This document shows positions 38,501-46,060 of a stretch of 64,000 nt of DNA, in pieces. Made by a program: the position numbers and the translations under genes. The first letter of the stretch is position 1. Each line of letters begins with the position of its first letter. The stretch comes from JBEBVQ01 sp037190845 (GTDB taxonomy: Bacteria > Bacteroidota > Bacteroidia > Chitinophagales > Chitinophagaceae): positions 1 through 64,000 of the forward strand of contig JBBCJI010000005.1 of the NCBI GenBank assembly GCA_037190845.1, written 5' to 3'. The notes under the pieces are model-generated. The model was not told where the DNA came from. It made no database searches and saw nothing but the letters and a program-made list of their open reading frames with translations.

Positions 38501-40400
38501 CGTGCAGCGTACCTCCTGCAGGCACCGGGCCTGCGAGAAACGGACGACTGTCCGTCTGATAAATGCTGTTCTCTTCGATTATCCAGGCGTTGTTCCCCCT
38601 GTCGAGCAGGATGCCGGAGGAGAATCCGGAATTGACGAAGTAATCATAGATATTACAGCCGGTGATCTTTCCGCTGTCGTTATATGCAGGGTCGCTGTCA
38701 AAAGATCCGTAAGAAACGATCCCGTACCTGGGAAGGGTTGAGGCGCCGGTACTGTGGATGCTACTATACGCAATTGTATTCCGGTCATTACCTTTCAATG
38801 TCGTTGCGTGTGCCGCGCCAAAATATACCACACCTGCCGGGCCTGTTATGTCTGTGGCATTATTCTGTCCCTGGAGGTCGCAATAACGGATAGTATTATC
38901 TGAAGCGTCATTGAAAAGGCGTACGGCAACACCTGTATTGCTGGTGTTTGCAATCTGCAGCCGGATGGTCGTACCTGTCCCTCCGGGTCGGCCGTCAATG
39001 GTCACGCGTTTTGCCCCGTTCAGGTCAAGTGTGGGTGTTGCCGTACTGGCAGATATTGCCAGGGTCGTCGTAACACCGGCTGCGGGTCTGATCGTGATTT
39101 CCGAGTTAGGTGCCGTACATGCGTTTTGCGTGATATCGGGAATAACGATCGGGAATATTTCTCCTGCAGTGCTGTAATTGGCCAGCAATTCCAGTACGAT
39201 GTTGCCGGCGATACCTTTAGTTATAATATCGCTGATCGCGCTGGTCAGCGAAGAGTAGGTACCACCGCTCCCTATCGTATAAGCGCCGGCTGCAATAATG
39301 CTGTTGCATGTCAGAGTGGTAGCCGAAGCAGTGAGCGGTCCTGATGTACGGTACATCGGATTGTTTGCTGTTGGGTAGCACAGGCTGTCGTTGTATGCGT
39401 ACACTGTATAGGTATAGGTCGTGGTGCCGGACAGTCCCATGTCCGTATACGATGTTGCCGGCGATGCGCTGATGACGGTACCGTTTCCTAATGCAGTACC
39501 CGGTGTATAGGTCACTCCGTTCGCTGGCGGAGTGTTGTGCGGCGCCGATCCGGGTGTCCGGACAACCAGGTACCGGTTGCCTGCCGTAGCAGTAAAGCTA
39601 CCGGAGATATGGCTGCCTCCGCTGGTGAGCGTTAAACCGGAAGGCTGGGCGGATGGCGCTACACATCCGTGGATAGGTTGCGCCGATACTGCGTATATGG
39701 CGATGCGGGATTTGCCGGCTTCTGTTTTTGCAAAATGAATACCGGTGATCTCTTTTCCGTAATTGAACGTATGGACGTCCAGTATGATCTCATACAGGTA
39801 GAAGGGGTCAGAAGCACCGTCAAACTGATCATTAGCTCTGTTTACCATGCGTACACCAATGGCTTTACCTCCTGCCGGCGCCACCGGCTGCGCGCCGGAT
39901 AACAGCATCTGGGGAATTGAGACGGCAAAAGATTCAATAGATTGATCCGTAAAGCGGACGGTAGCGGTGACGGCTCCTGAACCGTGTCCGGACGCAACAA
40001 GCAGGTGCAGCTTGTGTGCACGCAATGTTGTTGTAAAATAAATACTTCCGGTATCTGTACCTGAAAGCAAACGCGCATTATTACCATTATACCCTGCCAT
40101 TTGGAATGACAGTCCGCTGGAATGATTGCTGTTGATCAGTCCGTCGTCGGGTAATGTGCTTTGTACCGGTGAGCCGTTCGCACCATTGAATCCTGTTGCA
40201 ACCGGTACCCATTCTCCTGGTCCGGGAGGATTATACTGACCGCTGTCCAGATAGCCGGATGAAGACGCTGATGCCGCTCCGGCGCCATTGGCAACAAGGT
40301 CGGCATTAAAGCTGCCCGGCTGAAGAGGAACATGCTGGTATTGCGCATTAGCTTTAATAAATATTGGCAATAATAAAAAAGTGAATACAGTTTTTTTCAT
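35526..40400 (-). CDS. Giant secreted beta-helix protein with T9SS type A tail
   Basis: The 1624-residue protein has a Sec signal (ending IKANAQ, about 19) and an N-terminal beta domain (about 20-245). A fibronectin-like module follows (about 250-350). A long parallel beta-helix region (about 380-1150) is rich in repeated N-x-I-x-G/D turns such as GNIIKNI, NNIIGS and NNFIR. Two Ig-like/PKD-type modules come next (about 1300-1480), then a stalk domain (about 1490-1545, with ETYQWYHNDAVISGA) and the T9SS type A sorting domain (YPNPAPDVLHIKGLPGG onward). It is probably an adhesin or glycan-binding surface protein. It is divergent from a TPR kinase/regulator pair. Confidence 0.85.
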   Translation of the reverse strand: MKKTVFTFLLLPIFIKANAQYQHVPLQPGSFNADLVANGAGAASASSSGYLDSGQYNPPGPGEWVPVATGFNGANGSPVQSTLPDDGLINSNHSSGLSFQMAGYNGNNARLLSGTDTGSIYFTTTLRAHKLHLLVASGHGSGAVTATVRFTDQSIESFAVSIPQMLLSGAQPVAPAGGKAIGVRMVNRANDQFDGASDPFYLYEIILDVHTFNYGKEITGIHFAKTEAGKSRIAIYAVSAQPIHGCVAPSAQPSGLTLTSGGSHISGSFTATAGNRYLVVRTPGSAPHNTPPANGVTYTPGTALGNGTVISASPATSYTDMGLSGTTTYTYTVYAYNDSLCYPTANNPMYRTSGPLTASATTLTCNSIIAAGAYTIGSGGTYSSLTSAISDIITKGIAGNIVLELLANYSTAGEIFPIVIPDITQNACTAPNSEITIRPAAGVTTTLAISASTATPTLDLNGAKRVTIDGRPGGTGTTIRLQIANTSNTGVAVRLFNDASDNTIRYCDLQGQNNATDITGPAGVVYFGAAHATTLKGNDRNTIAYSSIHSTGASTLPRYGIVSYGSFDSDPAYNDSGKITGCNIYDYFVNSGFSSGILLDRGNNAWIIEENSIYQTDSRPFLAGPVPAGGTLHAGIRVVPAPTIPLTTTGGGFLISRNIIGGRGPGASGDPYTMTGGHRSDFTGIELATGSGSVSSVQGNIIKNIAHTGSGYNAFWGIALSRGRVDAGTESGNIIGDSTGNGSVTLNVSGIPALNSNQGAYGIQIGGSLDTVRVENNIIGSITITPGTTNVYSFTGIGPAGANTTVYVRNNLIGSRSTSNSIQVSQTANNNQHRVIGVGISINTATYSVISDNYIANISNAHTGSTQENSVYGIRVASGESIITGNTIHDLQSTSTRTNQDVSPAISGIHIPAGATGINLTSTITDNTIHSLRLTSTSTTATIRATGIYVGGATAAGNTFRSATVTVSGNFIHSFDATASNPTITFAGIHANVFSTGAIANNFIRLGIRPDGTDITVPVTIAGIQAATATGNGFTPDLDILFNSIYIGGTGVNSTTAAQKTYSFWKTAANGNYTLLNNIFVNNRSNATGTAAHACLFIQDTTNVSIGYNIYQNKGDGGIFATCQNGSITVPSYIKGWISSDTSSIDENPQFRNPDGNAATADLHIKPFAVTPAESTGLPLSVITTDYDGEQRNALSPTDIGADAGNFRPLQAPVIYNSSPVCNGDTIVLINGGANSGSYQWTGPNSFSATGKEVRIPNATAAHSGTYYVTGKFGNFTTPVDSVIVEVVQSVTPAVTITPDQGTTVCPGSEVTFTAHVSGGGASPVFAWRKNTISVGGNSITYTDNSLANGDVIVCTVTGNATCATSSTATSAPLTISVSSNIVPEITLSADPGLNICPDIEVTFSAAALHGGAAPGYQWYKNGLPAGGLSAEYKDNTLADGDVIYCLLTSSLSCASPDTVRSATLTVNVNPLIPAVQVNGDTLSTGNHYETYQWYHNDAVISGATTDTYIADKAGNYKVTVTDSIGCTGTSTSHYTAPAFVGSSVSADGISVYPNPAPDVLHIKGLPGGAYVRICHIDGRLISVAYPASGMIDVHTLSEGLYMIYIADKTGKQIAVHKMIKSGK

Positions 40401-40520
40401 ATAAAATTTACATTTAGTAAATAAAAAATAAAAATTTCTATGAATTTATATGTTGTATAAATTACCGTAGAAAATATTCAGAACGATTAACTTTATCTGA
40501 AATGGTTAACTTCGTAATTT

Positions 40521-40528
40521 CAAAATTA
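40521..40528 (-). promoter_or_regulatory. Possible -7 element for the beta-helix gene
   Basis: On the minus strand the sequence is TAATTTTG, a TAnnTTTG match 120 nt before the start codon. The intergenic region is strongly AT-rich, so chance matches are likely. Confidence 0.3.
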
Positions 40529-40598
40529 GTTGTCTGAATTTTCTGATAGTATAGGCATTCTACGAGTATTTTATTTTTTAATGCAATGATACGCGATC

Positions 40599-42647
40599 AT
40601 GTCTTTAAGTAAGACAGTTCATAAAGTAATTGATGGTTGGCGAATGTTTCTTTCTCTGGCTGTAATGATGTGGTTTCTGCCTGCGACGTCAGATGCACAG
40701 GAACGGCAACCGGTACAGTCTTTTTCCCGCCATTTTTATGATAATGCAGATGAAATGAATGCGACATTGGCTGCGTATACCCATCATCCTGACCGGGATA
40801 GCGCTTTGAATGGGATTCATTCGATCTTACAGGAGAGTCAAAAACATGACTTTTTATCGGGCATGTTGCAAGCGCTTGTAGCGCTTGGAAATTATTATAC
40901 CAGATATGCAACGCATGACAGCGCATTGTTTTACTACAGAGAAGCGCTGTTATATAGTAAGTCAGGAGATGTTGAGGATAAAAAAAACATATCAACAATA
41001 TTTAACAATATTGCTAATATTTATAATTTTCAGGGTGATTTTGAAGCGGCTGCAAAAATGTATTTACAAGCATTAATGACTATGGAAGTATATGGCACGT
41101 ATACTTCTAAGGTTACGATGTATACGAATTTTTCAACGGTACTGAACCAGCTTGATATGGAAGAGCAGGCTGGTTATTATCTTGAATTGGCAGAACGAAT
41201 TGCTAGAAAAGAAAGAGATGGGAATCTGACACACATATTTCTGTCCAAGGGAATTATTGCCGGTAAACAACAACAACTGGAGGCAAGTAAATATTATTTT
41301 GATTCGGCGCTGATACTCGCCCGGCGTTTCAATCAGGAAGATATAAAGTATACTATCCTTTCAAATATAGGTGTAAATTATTATCAGCAGGGGCAATTGG
41401 AGCGGGCGTTGCCGATCCTAATGGAGATCAAAGAAAATTCCGGCAGAATCAACCCTTATTATGTAACGCACACTACCGGTATCATAGGGTCTATTTACTA
41501 TGCCTACAAAGAGTATGACAAGGCAGAACACTATCTTACGGAAGCGTTACAATCAGCAGAAAAGATGCGTTATGAAAACCACCTTGTCCAGATTCACCGT
41601 TTGCTTGCCCGGACTTATACTGCACAGCATAAATACAGGCAGGCATTATCTCACTCTGAGGCATATATAGAGCTGAAGGAAAAACTGGACCGGAATAATA
41701 CAAGCCACAATGTAGCCCGGTTACAAATAAAGTACCGTACAGTAGAGAAAGATAAGGAGCTGATTGAGCAGCAATTGTTTATAGCGAAGCAGGATAATGA
41801 TATAAAGCGAAAGAATATACTGATTGTCAGTGGTGCCATTATGGCGATACTGGGTGTTTCCTTTTTCATTTATGTGTATAAGTCTGCAAGGACAAAGCAG
41901 AAAAAACAGATATACGCACTCCGGAGGGAGCAGGAGATTGTACGGGAGAAAGAAAAAAATCTGAAGCAGGAACAGGAAATCCTGCAGCTCAAGGCAATTA
42001 TGCAGGGTGAAGAGAATGAGCGCTCCCGTATTGCACGGGAGCTTCACGACGGATTAGGCAGTATCATTGCAGCTATAAAACTGAATCTGGGTGCAGTCTC
42101 GCGGAAATATCAGAATCTCCCCCATGCGCATATTCTGGATGATACGGAGCAACTGATAAACAATATGGCAACGGAAGTAAGGAATATCGCCCACAACCTC
42201 ATGCCTAAAAATCTGCTGAACAACAGTCTGGAAGAAGCCCTGCTGACTTACAGGAACATGATAAATGCAGGCGAAGAATTACAGATAGACCTGCACACGT
42301 ACGGCGACTTCAATGCCCTGACCAATGATGCCAAATTAGGTATCTACCGTATTATTCAGGAACTGGTACAGAACATCATCAAACATGCAAACGCCACTAC
42401 TGCCGTCATACAGTTACTTCGGATAAAGGACAGTCTCAGGATCACAATAGAAGACGACGGGACAGGTTTCGACATGGATGCCGGCAATAACGGGATCGGG
42501 TTGCAGAATGTAAAATTGCGTGTACAGGCCCTGCAGGGGGTGATATCGATCCAGTCTGTAGCCGAAAAAAGTACCACGATCTATATGGAGTTTAATTTTG
42601 ACTTTTTAACCGGAAAAATTCCTGTACAACTTATTGAACATCAATAA
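40599..42647 (+). CDS. TPR sensor histidine kinase, NarL-partner (HisKA_3) type
   Basis: The 682-residue protein has an N-terminal signal or helix (about 15-33), then tetratricopeptide repeats (about 70-370). One membrane helix (about 406-428) and a Glu/Lys coiled coil follow. The HisKA_3 region has the phospho-accepting His in ARELHDGLGS (about 479). The HATPase domain ends the protein (N-box QELVQNIIKHA, G-box EDDGTGFD). It should sense a periplasmic signal through the TPR superhelix and phosphorylate the LuxR-type regulator that starts 18 bp downstream. It is divergent from the giant T9SS protein, its most likely target. Confidence 0.9.
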   Translation: MSLSKTVHKVIDGWRMFLSLAVMMWFLPATSDAQERQPVQSFSRHFYDNADEMNATLAAYTHHPDRDSALNGIHSILQESQKHDFLSGMLQALVALGNYYTRYATHDSALFYYREALLYSKSGDVEDKKNISTIFNNIANIYNFQGDFEAAAKMYLQALMTMEVYGTYTSKVTMYTNFSTVLNQLDMEEQAGYYLELAERIARKERDGNLTHIFLSKGIIAGKQQQLEASKYYFDSALILARRFNQEDIKYTILSNIGVNYYQQGQLERALPILMEIKENSGRINPYYVTHTTGIIGSIYYAYKEYDKAEHYLTEALQSAEKMRYENHLVQIHRLLARTYTAQHKYRQALSHSEAYIELKEKLDRNNTSHNVARLQIKYRTVEKDKELIEQQLFIAKQDNDIKRKNILIVSGAIMAILGVSFFIYVYKSARTKQKKQIYALRREQEIVREKEKNLKQEQEILQLKAIMQGEENERSRIARELHDGLGSIIAAIKLNLGAVSRKYQNLPHAHILDDTEQLINNMATEVRNIAHNLMPKNLLNNSLEEALLTYRNMINAGEELQIDLHTYGDFNALTNDAKLGIYRIIQELVQNIIKHANATTAVIQLLRIKDSLRITIEDDGTGFDMDAGNNGIGLQNVKLRVQALQGVISIQSVAEKSTTIYMEFNFDFLTGKIPVQLIEHQ

Positions 42648-42665
42648 AAATACCCTGACACAGAT

Positions 42666-43304
42666 ATGGATATCAGGATTGTCATTGCAGACGATCATCC
42701 TATGATCGTTAAAGGATTTCAGAACATACTTCACAACCATCCGGATATTGTGCTGACCGGTATCTGTGCAAATGGCACAGAACTTCTGGAGTACCTGCAG
42801 ACCGCGCAACCCGATGTCTTATTGCTGGATATACAGATGCCGGATATCCAGGGTGACGAGCTAGCCTCTATTATCTCTAAAAAATATCCTGATATACGGA
42901 TACTGACCCTTACCAATATTGACAGCGCTATTTATGCAAACAACATGCTGCGCCAAGGCGTAAAAGGTTATCTGCTAAAGACTGCCAGCGAGAAACGACT
43001 CATAGAAGCCGTTAAAACGGTCTATGGGGGAGATGTGTATATTGATCCCGGTATGCAGGACAAAATGATGCAGCTTGAGCAGGTAGCCAGAAAAACGTTA
43101 TCTATAAAACCAACGCTGACCCCGCGGGAAAAGGAGCTGATACAATTTATCGTAGACGGATATAACAGTCCGGAAATTGCAGAGAAAATGTTCCTGAGCC
43201 TTAATACTGTAGAGAAGTATCGTGAAAACATCCTGTTTAAACTGGACGTCAAGAACGCCGCCGCCTTAGTGGCCAAGGCATTAAAGATGGGGCTGGCAAA
43301 ATAG
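42666..43304 (+). CDS. LuxR/NarL-type response regulator
   Basis: The 212-residue regulator has an N-terminal receiver with the acidic pair DDH (10-12), phospho-Asp in LLLDIQMPD (about 57), Thr in LTLTN (about 82) and Lys in YLLKTAS (about 106). A C-terminal LuxR helix-turn-helix follows (LTPREKELIQFIVDGYNSPEIAEKM to TVEKYRENI). It is translated with the upstream TPR kinase and is its expected partner. It resembles the regulator at 45369-46004 throughout, including the C-terminal MGL ending. Confidence 0.93.
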   Translation: MDIRIVIADDHPMIVKGFQNILHNHPDIVLTGICANGTELLEYLQTAQPDVLLLDIQMPDIQGDELASIISKKYPDIRILTLTNIDSAIYANNMLRQGVKGYLLKTASEKRLIEAVKTVYGGDVYIDPGMQDKMMQLEQVARKTLSIKPTLTPREKELIQFIVDGYNSPEIAEKMFLSLNTVEKYRENILFKLDVKNAAALVAKALKMGLAK

Positions 43305-43386
43305 CCCCCCGCCTTTAATACTTTTATCGGAGATAAGACGCTTTGATCAAAGCGATCTCTTTTCCTTTATCGGCTTTGGGTTTGCC

Positions 43387-43492
43387 GGCGATGTAAATGC
43401 CATCGCCTGTAAGTTACATATTCCCTCACTTACATATGGGAATGTCACCCACGGAGATTCGGGATAAGGTGCAACTATCCCCTCGCGGGTGA
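43387..43492. other. Cluster of hairpins, possible structured RNA
   Basis: Three hairpins can be drawn in 106 bp. The first is GGCGATG/CATCGCC (43387-43407). The second is ATTCCC/GGGAAT (43420-43443). The third is nested: an outer TCACCC/GGGTGA stem (43445-43450 with 43487-43492) encloses GGGATA/TATCCC (43461-43466 with 43476-43481). A 16-bp perfect palindrome lies just upstream (43339-43354). No coding sequence was recognised here; the 400-bp gap otherwise holds only a weak short ORF. Confidence 0.35.
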
Positions 43493-43504
43493 TTTAACAA
43501 CCAC

Positions 43505-43687
43505 ATGAAGGCCGTTGCAAAGGATCTGGCATTGAAAAGAAGATATGCAGCAGTTAAAGCCGGACACTCGTACGCAACGATCATGAGGCGCTCCGGGACA
43601 TGCAAACAAAAAAACACCAATAATTATTTTGCAGACTTTGAAGATGATGAACTTCAAAAAGCGGCAGCATTACTGACGAGCTTTTAA
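43505..43687 (+). CDS. Short hypothetical ORF (60 residues), doubtful
   Basis: The product is basic at the start (KAVAKDLALKRRYAAVKAG) and acidic at the end. I recognise no family. It follows the hairpin cluster directly and borders a region of gene fragments, so it may be a remnant rather than a gene. Confidence 0.25.
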   Translation: MKAVAKDLALKRRYAAVKAGHSYATIMRRSGTCKQKNTNNYFADFEDDELQKAAALLTSF

Positions 43688-43706
43688 AAAGAAAGAAGCC
43701 GGGCTA

Positions 43707-44144
43707 CTACTCATTTACCAACTCGCATTCTTTCATTTGGATATATACCATTTTGCGACTGCAAAGCCCCTTTATTTTTACAAATCCACCTTTACTTAGG
43801 TGAGCAAACTGGCTTGCATCTTTACTTGCAAAAGAGCACTGCACTGCACCATTCAATATTATGTATGGCCTGCCGGTTATGTCCTTCGCTATTTCTGTAA
43901 TCGTACCAGAAGTTAATATTGGCCTGCCGGCAAAATTTTCTCCTGCAGCAATTTCGTTTTGTTCAAATTGGTTATACAAGTCGGCAGCTCCAATCTCTAT
44001 CGGCGGCGCTGCTTTCGCTTGCTCAATTCTTTCTTTTTCAGGGTTAGGGGCAATGGCTATTATAAGAATTACAAACGACAGGAGTCCGAAAATCGTATAG
44101 ACGGCAATTTTCTGACCCTTTGACCACTTTTTTTTCTCAGACAT
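43707..44144 (-). CDS. OB-fold (tRNA_anti-like) membrane-anchored protein
   Basis: The 145-residue protein has a Lys-rich start, one membrane helix (about 12-31), then a domain starting EIGAADLYNQFEQNEIAAGENFAGR. It continues with strands typical of the tRNA_anti-like OB-fold family (ILTSGTITEIAKD, YIILNG, VQCSFA, VKIKGLC). Such proteins are found in phage and mobile regions as well as chromosomes; their function is unknown. The gene looks intact and lies just outside the tRNA-Asn repeat-bounded segment. Confidence 0.65.
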   Translation of the reverse strand: MSEKKKWSKGQKIAVYTIFGLLSFVILIIAIAPNPEKERIEQAKAAPPIEIGAADLYNQFEQNEIAAGENFAGRPILTSGTITEIAKDITGRPYIILNGAVQCSFASKDASQFAHLSKGGFVKIKGLCSRKMVYIQMKECELVNE

Positions 44145-44258
44145 GGATTTAATGAATTTTCTTGTTAAATAAATCTATTTATTGTGTATGGGTGGTATTG
44201 AAGACACAAGATAGTGAAAAAAATTTCAGATACAATATGTGCGTTATTTGCGCTTTGA

Positions 44259-44444
44259 TATTTTCCAATCGGTACTATTGTTCAGCAATACAACCACCAG
44301 CCAGAACGGATCGCAAACCGGGTGTATGGCAGGTGGCAGTTCCGGGGCGGCGGTTTCATCCCGCTAACTGGCAAAGAAATTTGGATGCTTTATTCCCGAT
44401 ACTATGGCCTACCGGTTGATGCGCTTACCGACCTGGTACGTTAA
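44259..44444 (+). pseudogene. GH19 chitinase/lysozyme-like fragment
   Basis: An open stretch without a start codon encodes YNHQPERIANRVYG, then WQFRGGGFIPLTG and YSRYYGLPVD. This resembles the GH19 segment N-x-P-E-x-IAN-x-VY...GW-x-(Y/F)RGRG-x-IQLTG, but the usual ~15-residue GN-x-E-x-SGDG insert is missing. It ends in TAA. About 60 of roughly 200 residues remain. I take it as the remnant of an endolysin or secreted lysozyme gene. The call rests on motif memory only. Confidence 0.5.
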
Positions 44445-44513
44445 AAAGGATGATTACGCCTTTAACAGTGCCTGTTGGTATTAATGTCTTTTGTGGCGGG
44501 AAGTAAAATAAAA

Positions 44514-44537
44514 AGGTTTAGCTATAATGCTAAACCT
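44514..44537. terminator. Hairpin beside the displaced tRNA-Asn fragment
   Basis: AGGTTTAGC (44514-44522) pairs with GCTAAACCT (44529-44537) around a 6-nt loop. An A-rich run precedes it on the plus strand. Read on the minus strand this is a hairpin followed by a T-rich tract, like the original terminator of the tRNA whose 3' fragment lies at 44552. Confidence 0.55.
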
Positions 44538-44551
44538 CTGATTTTCTGCGT

Positions 44552-44593
44552 GCTCCCTGCTGGACTTGAACCATCGACCCTCTGATTAACAGT
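44552..44593 (-). repeat. Displaced 3' fragment of tRNA-Asn (candidate attachment site)
   Basis: These 42 bases match the intact tRNA-Asn from its acceptor 3' strand through the T-arm to the anticodon loop, with one mismatch (44574). It has the same orientation as the intact tRNA (51028-51101). The rest of the tRNA is missing and the mismatch breaks the T-stem, so it is not a tRNA gene. A 3'-end duplicate like this is the classic distal junction of an element integrated into a tRNA. Confidence 0.8.
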
Positions 44594-44659
44594 AGGAAGT
44601 ACTAATCAAAACAAAGATTAGCATCAATAACACAAAACGAACAAAATAACTGAAAATAA

Positions 44660-45004
44660 ATTGTTTACGAATTTTTACATGATGATTATTTCCAGTTTGA
44701 AACCATCCACCCGTTTTATGACGGTAACGGGCGTACCGGCAGGATCATCAATATTCTCTACCTGACGTTAAACGGATTGCTGGATTTACCCATACTATAT
44801 TTGAGCGGTTATATTATCCGGAATAAACCGGAGTACTACCGGCTGTTACAGGCAGTACGTGATCATGAAAGTTGGGAAGAATGGATTTTGTTCATGCTGG
44901 AAGGTATCAGCCAGACGGCAAGTAATACGATTACACTGATCCATAATATCCGGCAACTGATGCAGGAATATAAAACCGGCATTCGGGAACAATTACCCCG
45001 GGTA
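44660..45004 (+). pseudogene. Fic-family protein fragment
   Basis: The frame is open from just after a TAA and has no usable start. It contains the Fic AMP-transferase motif HPFYDGNGRTGR and a typical continuation (INILYLTLNGLLDLPILYLS, then NKPEYYRLLQAVR). N-terminally a short EFLHDD segment joins directly to the FQFETIHPF helix, so the usual segment between is deleted and the N-terminal half is absent. C-terminally the homology stops at REQLPRVY, exactly where the inverted-repeat element at 45005 begins. It is a broken gene; intact Fic proteins modify targets with AMP. Confidence 0.8.
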
Positions 45005-45274
45005 TATGCTGCCCTTTCAGGGCGGGGTGGTGGTGACCATGTTGTGCCTAACGCGCTGCGTTGGGTTTTATATATATTGCCCCTTCGGGGCGCCGGCCCA
45101 CTTTATCCGGAATATCGAAGGTTATGTTGGTATAATCTCCTCCTGTCACCTGCCGGAAGATATACCGTACCTGAAACTCAAAAGGCTGAAAGCATTTGAT
45201 ATATATAGCCCGGGGCAACGCCCCGGGGTCCAAATGAAACCCACACATCCCATGCGCCCTGAAAGGGCAGCATA
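45005..45274. mobile_element. MITE-like element with 20-bp terminal inverted repeats
   Basis: TATGCTGCCCTTTCAGGGCG (45005-45024) is the exact reverse complement of 45255-45274. Each end is itself a small hairpin (GCCCTTTCAGGGC). Two further GC-rich hairpins preceded or followed by TATATAT lie inside (near 45080 and 45205-45230). There is no transposase. If the outer TA of each end is the target duplication, the site is TA. It abuts the truncated Fic fragment. Confidence 0.65.
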
Positions 45275-45368
45275 AAAAGGCGACAATCGGGGGGGGGATA
45301 CCAAAGACGTCTTGCTCATACACCTTTTTTCCGAATCATTTTCAGACAGCTTCTCAGGTCTGATAGAT

Positions 45369-46004
45369 TCAGTCTATTAACCCCATGTTTAATACTACTT
45401 TCATCAGCTCTACCGTACTTTTCACTTTAAGTTTCTGCTGGAGGTTGAAGCGATGATTTTCAATGGTACGCAGACTTAAGAAGAGCTTGTTCGCTATTTG
45501 CTGATTTGTATTTCCCGAACAGATCAATGTCAGGATTTCCTTTTCTCTTTTTGTTAACGAGGGCAACATAATCTGCTGCTTTCGGGTCTGCATCAGATCA
45601 TTATGAATGTCCGCTTTTATGGATTGCTCCATGAAGGTTCTGCCTGCATACACCTCTTTAATGCCATGTATCAGTGTGGGTGTATCAGCCGTTTTCAGCA
45701 TATAGCCACGACATCCGTGATGCATCATATCCTTAATGTGAAAGTCTGTATTCATGTTTGTGAACGCGAGTATCGAAACCTGAGGATATTGCCTGGTAAT
45801 CATCCTTGCCAGTTGATTACCGGTAATATCAGGAAGGTGAATATCCAGCAGGAGCACGTCGGGGAGCGCTTTTTCCAATCCGGCGATCAGATCTTTGCCC
45901 GTTGTGAATGTGCCGGATATGATGATCTCATTACTTGCCTGCAGCATGTCGCGGAGGCCGTAAATAATGGAAGGATGGTCGTCAGTTATATAAACTTTGA
46001 TCAT
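45369..46004 (-). CDS. LuxR/NarL-type response regulator
   Basis: The 211-residue regulator has a receiver with DDH (9-11), phospho-Asp in LLLDIHLPD (about 56) and Lys in YMLKTAD (about 105). Its LuxR helix-turn-helix reads LTKREKEILTLICSGNTNQQIA to TIENHRFNL. It lies 56 bp downstream of a TPR kinase, its expected partner. It is clearly a paralogue of the regulator at 42666-43304. It is inside the segment bounded by tRNA-Asn repeats. Confidence 0.93.
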   Translation of the reverse strand: MIKVYITDDHPSIIYGLRDMLQASNEIIISGTFTTGKDLIAGLEKALPDVLLLDIHLPDITGNQLARMITRQYPQVSILAFTNMNTDFHIKDMMHHGCRGYMLKTADTPTLIHGIKEVYAGRTFMEQSIKADIHNDLMQTRKQQIMLPSLTKREKEILTLICSGNTNQQIANKLFLSLRTIENHRFNLQQKLKVKSTVELMKVVLNMGLID

Positions 46005-46060
46005 ACTGGCCGGATTGTAAATATTTTCAAATTTACATGAAAGTAAATATCCTTCATGGG

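Noticed and set aside
43328..43414. Minus-strand fragment resembling a protein C-terminus (ending KASYLR)
   Set aside because: Only ~29 residues open, a stop immediately upstream, and no recognisable family.
44552..44593. Second tRNA-Asn gene
   Set aside because: Only the 3' part is present, and the mismatch breaks the T-stem. The D-arm and acceptor 5' strand are absent.
45287..45294. Eight-G run near the MITE-like element
   Set aside because: It is outside any supported gene, so no phase-variation meaning can be attached.
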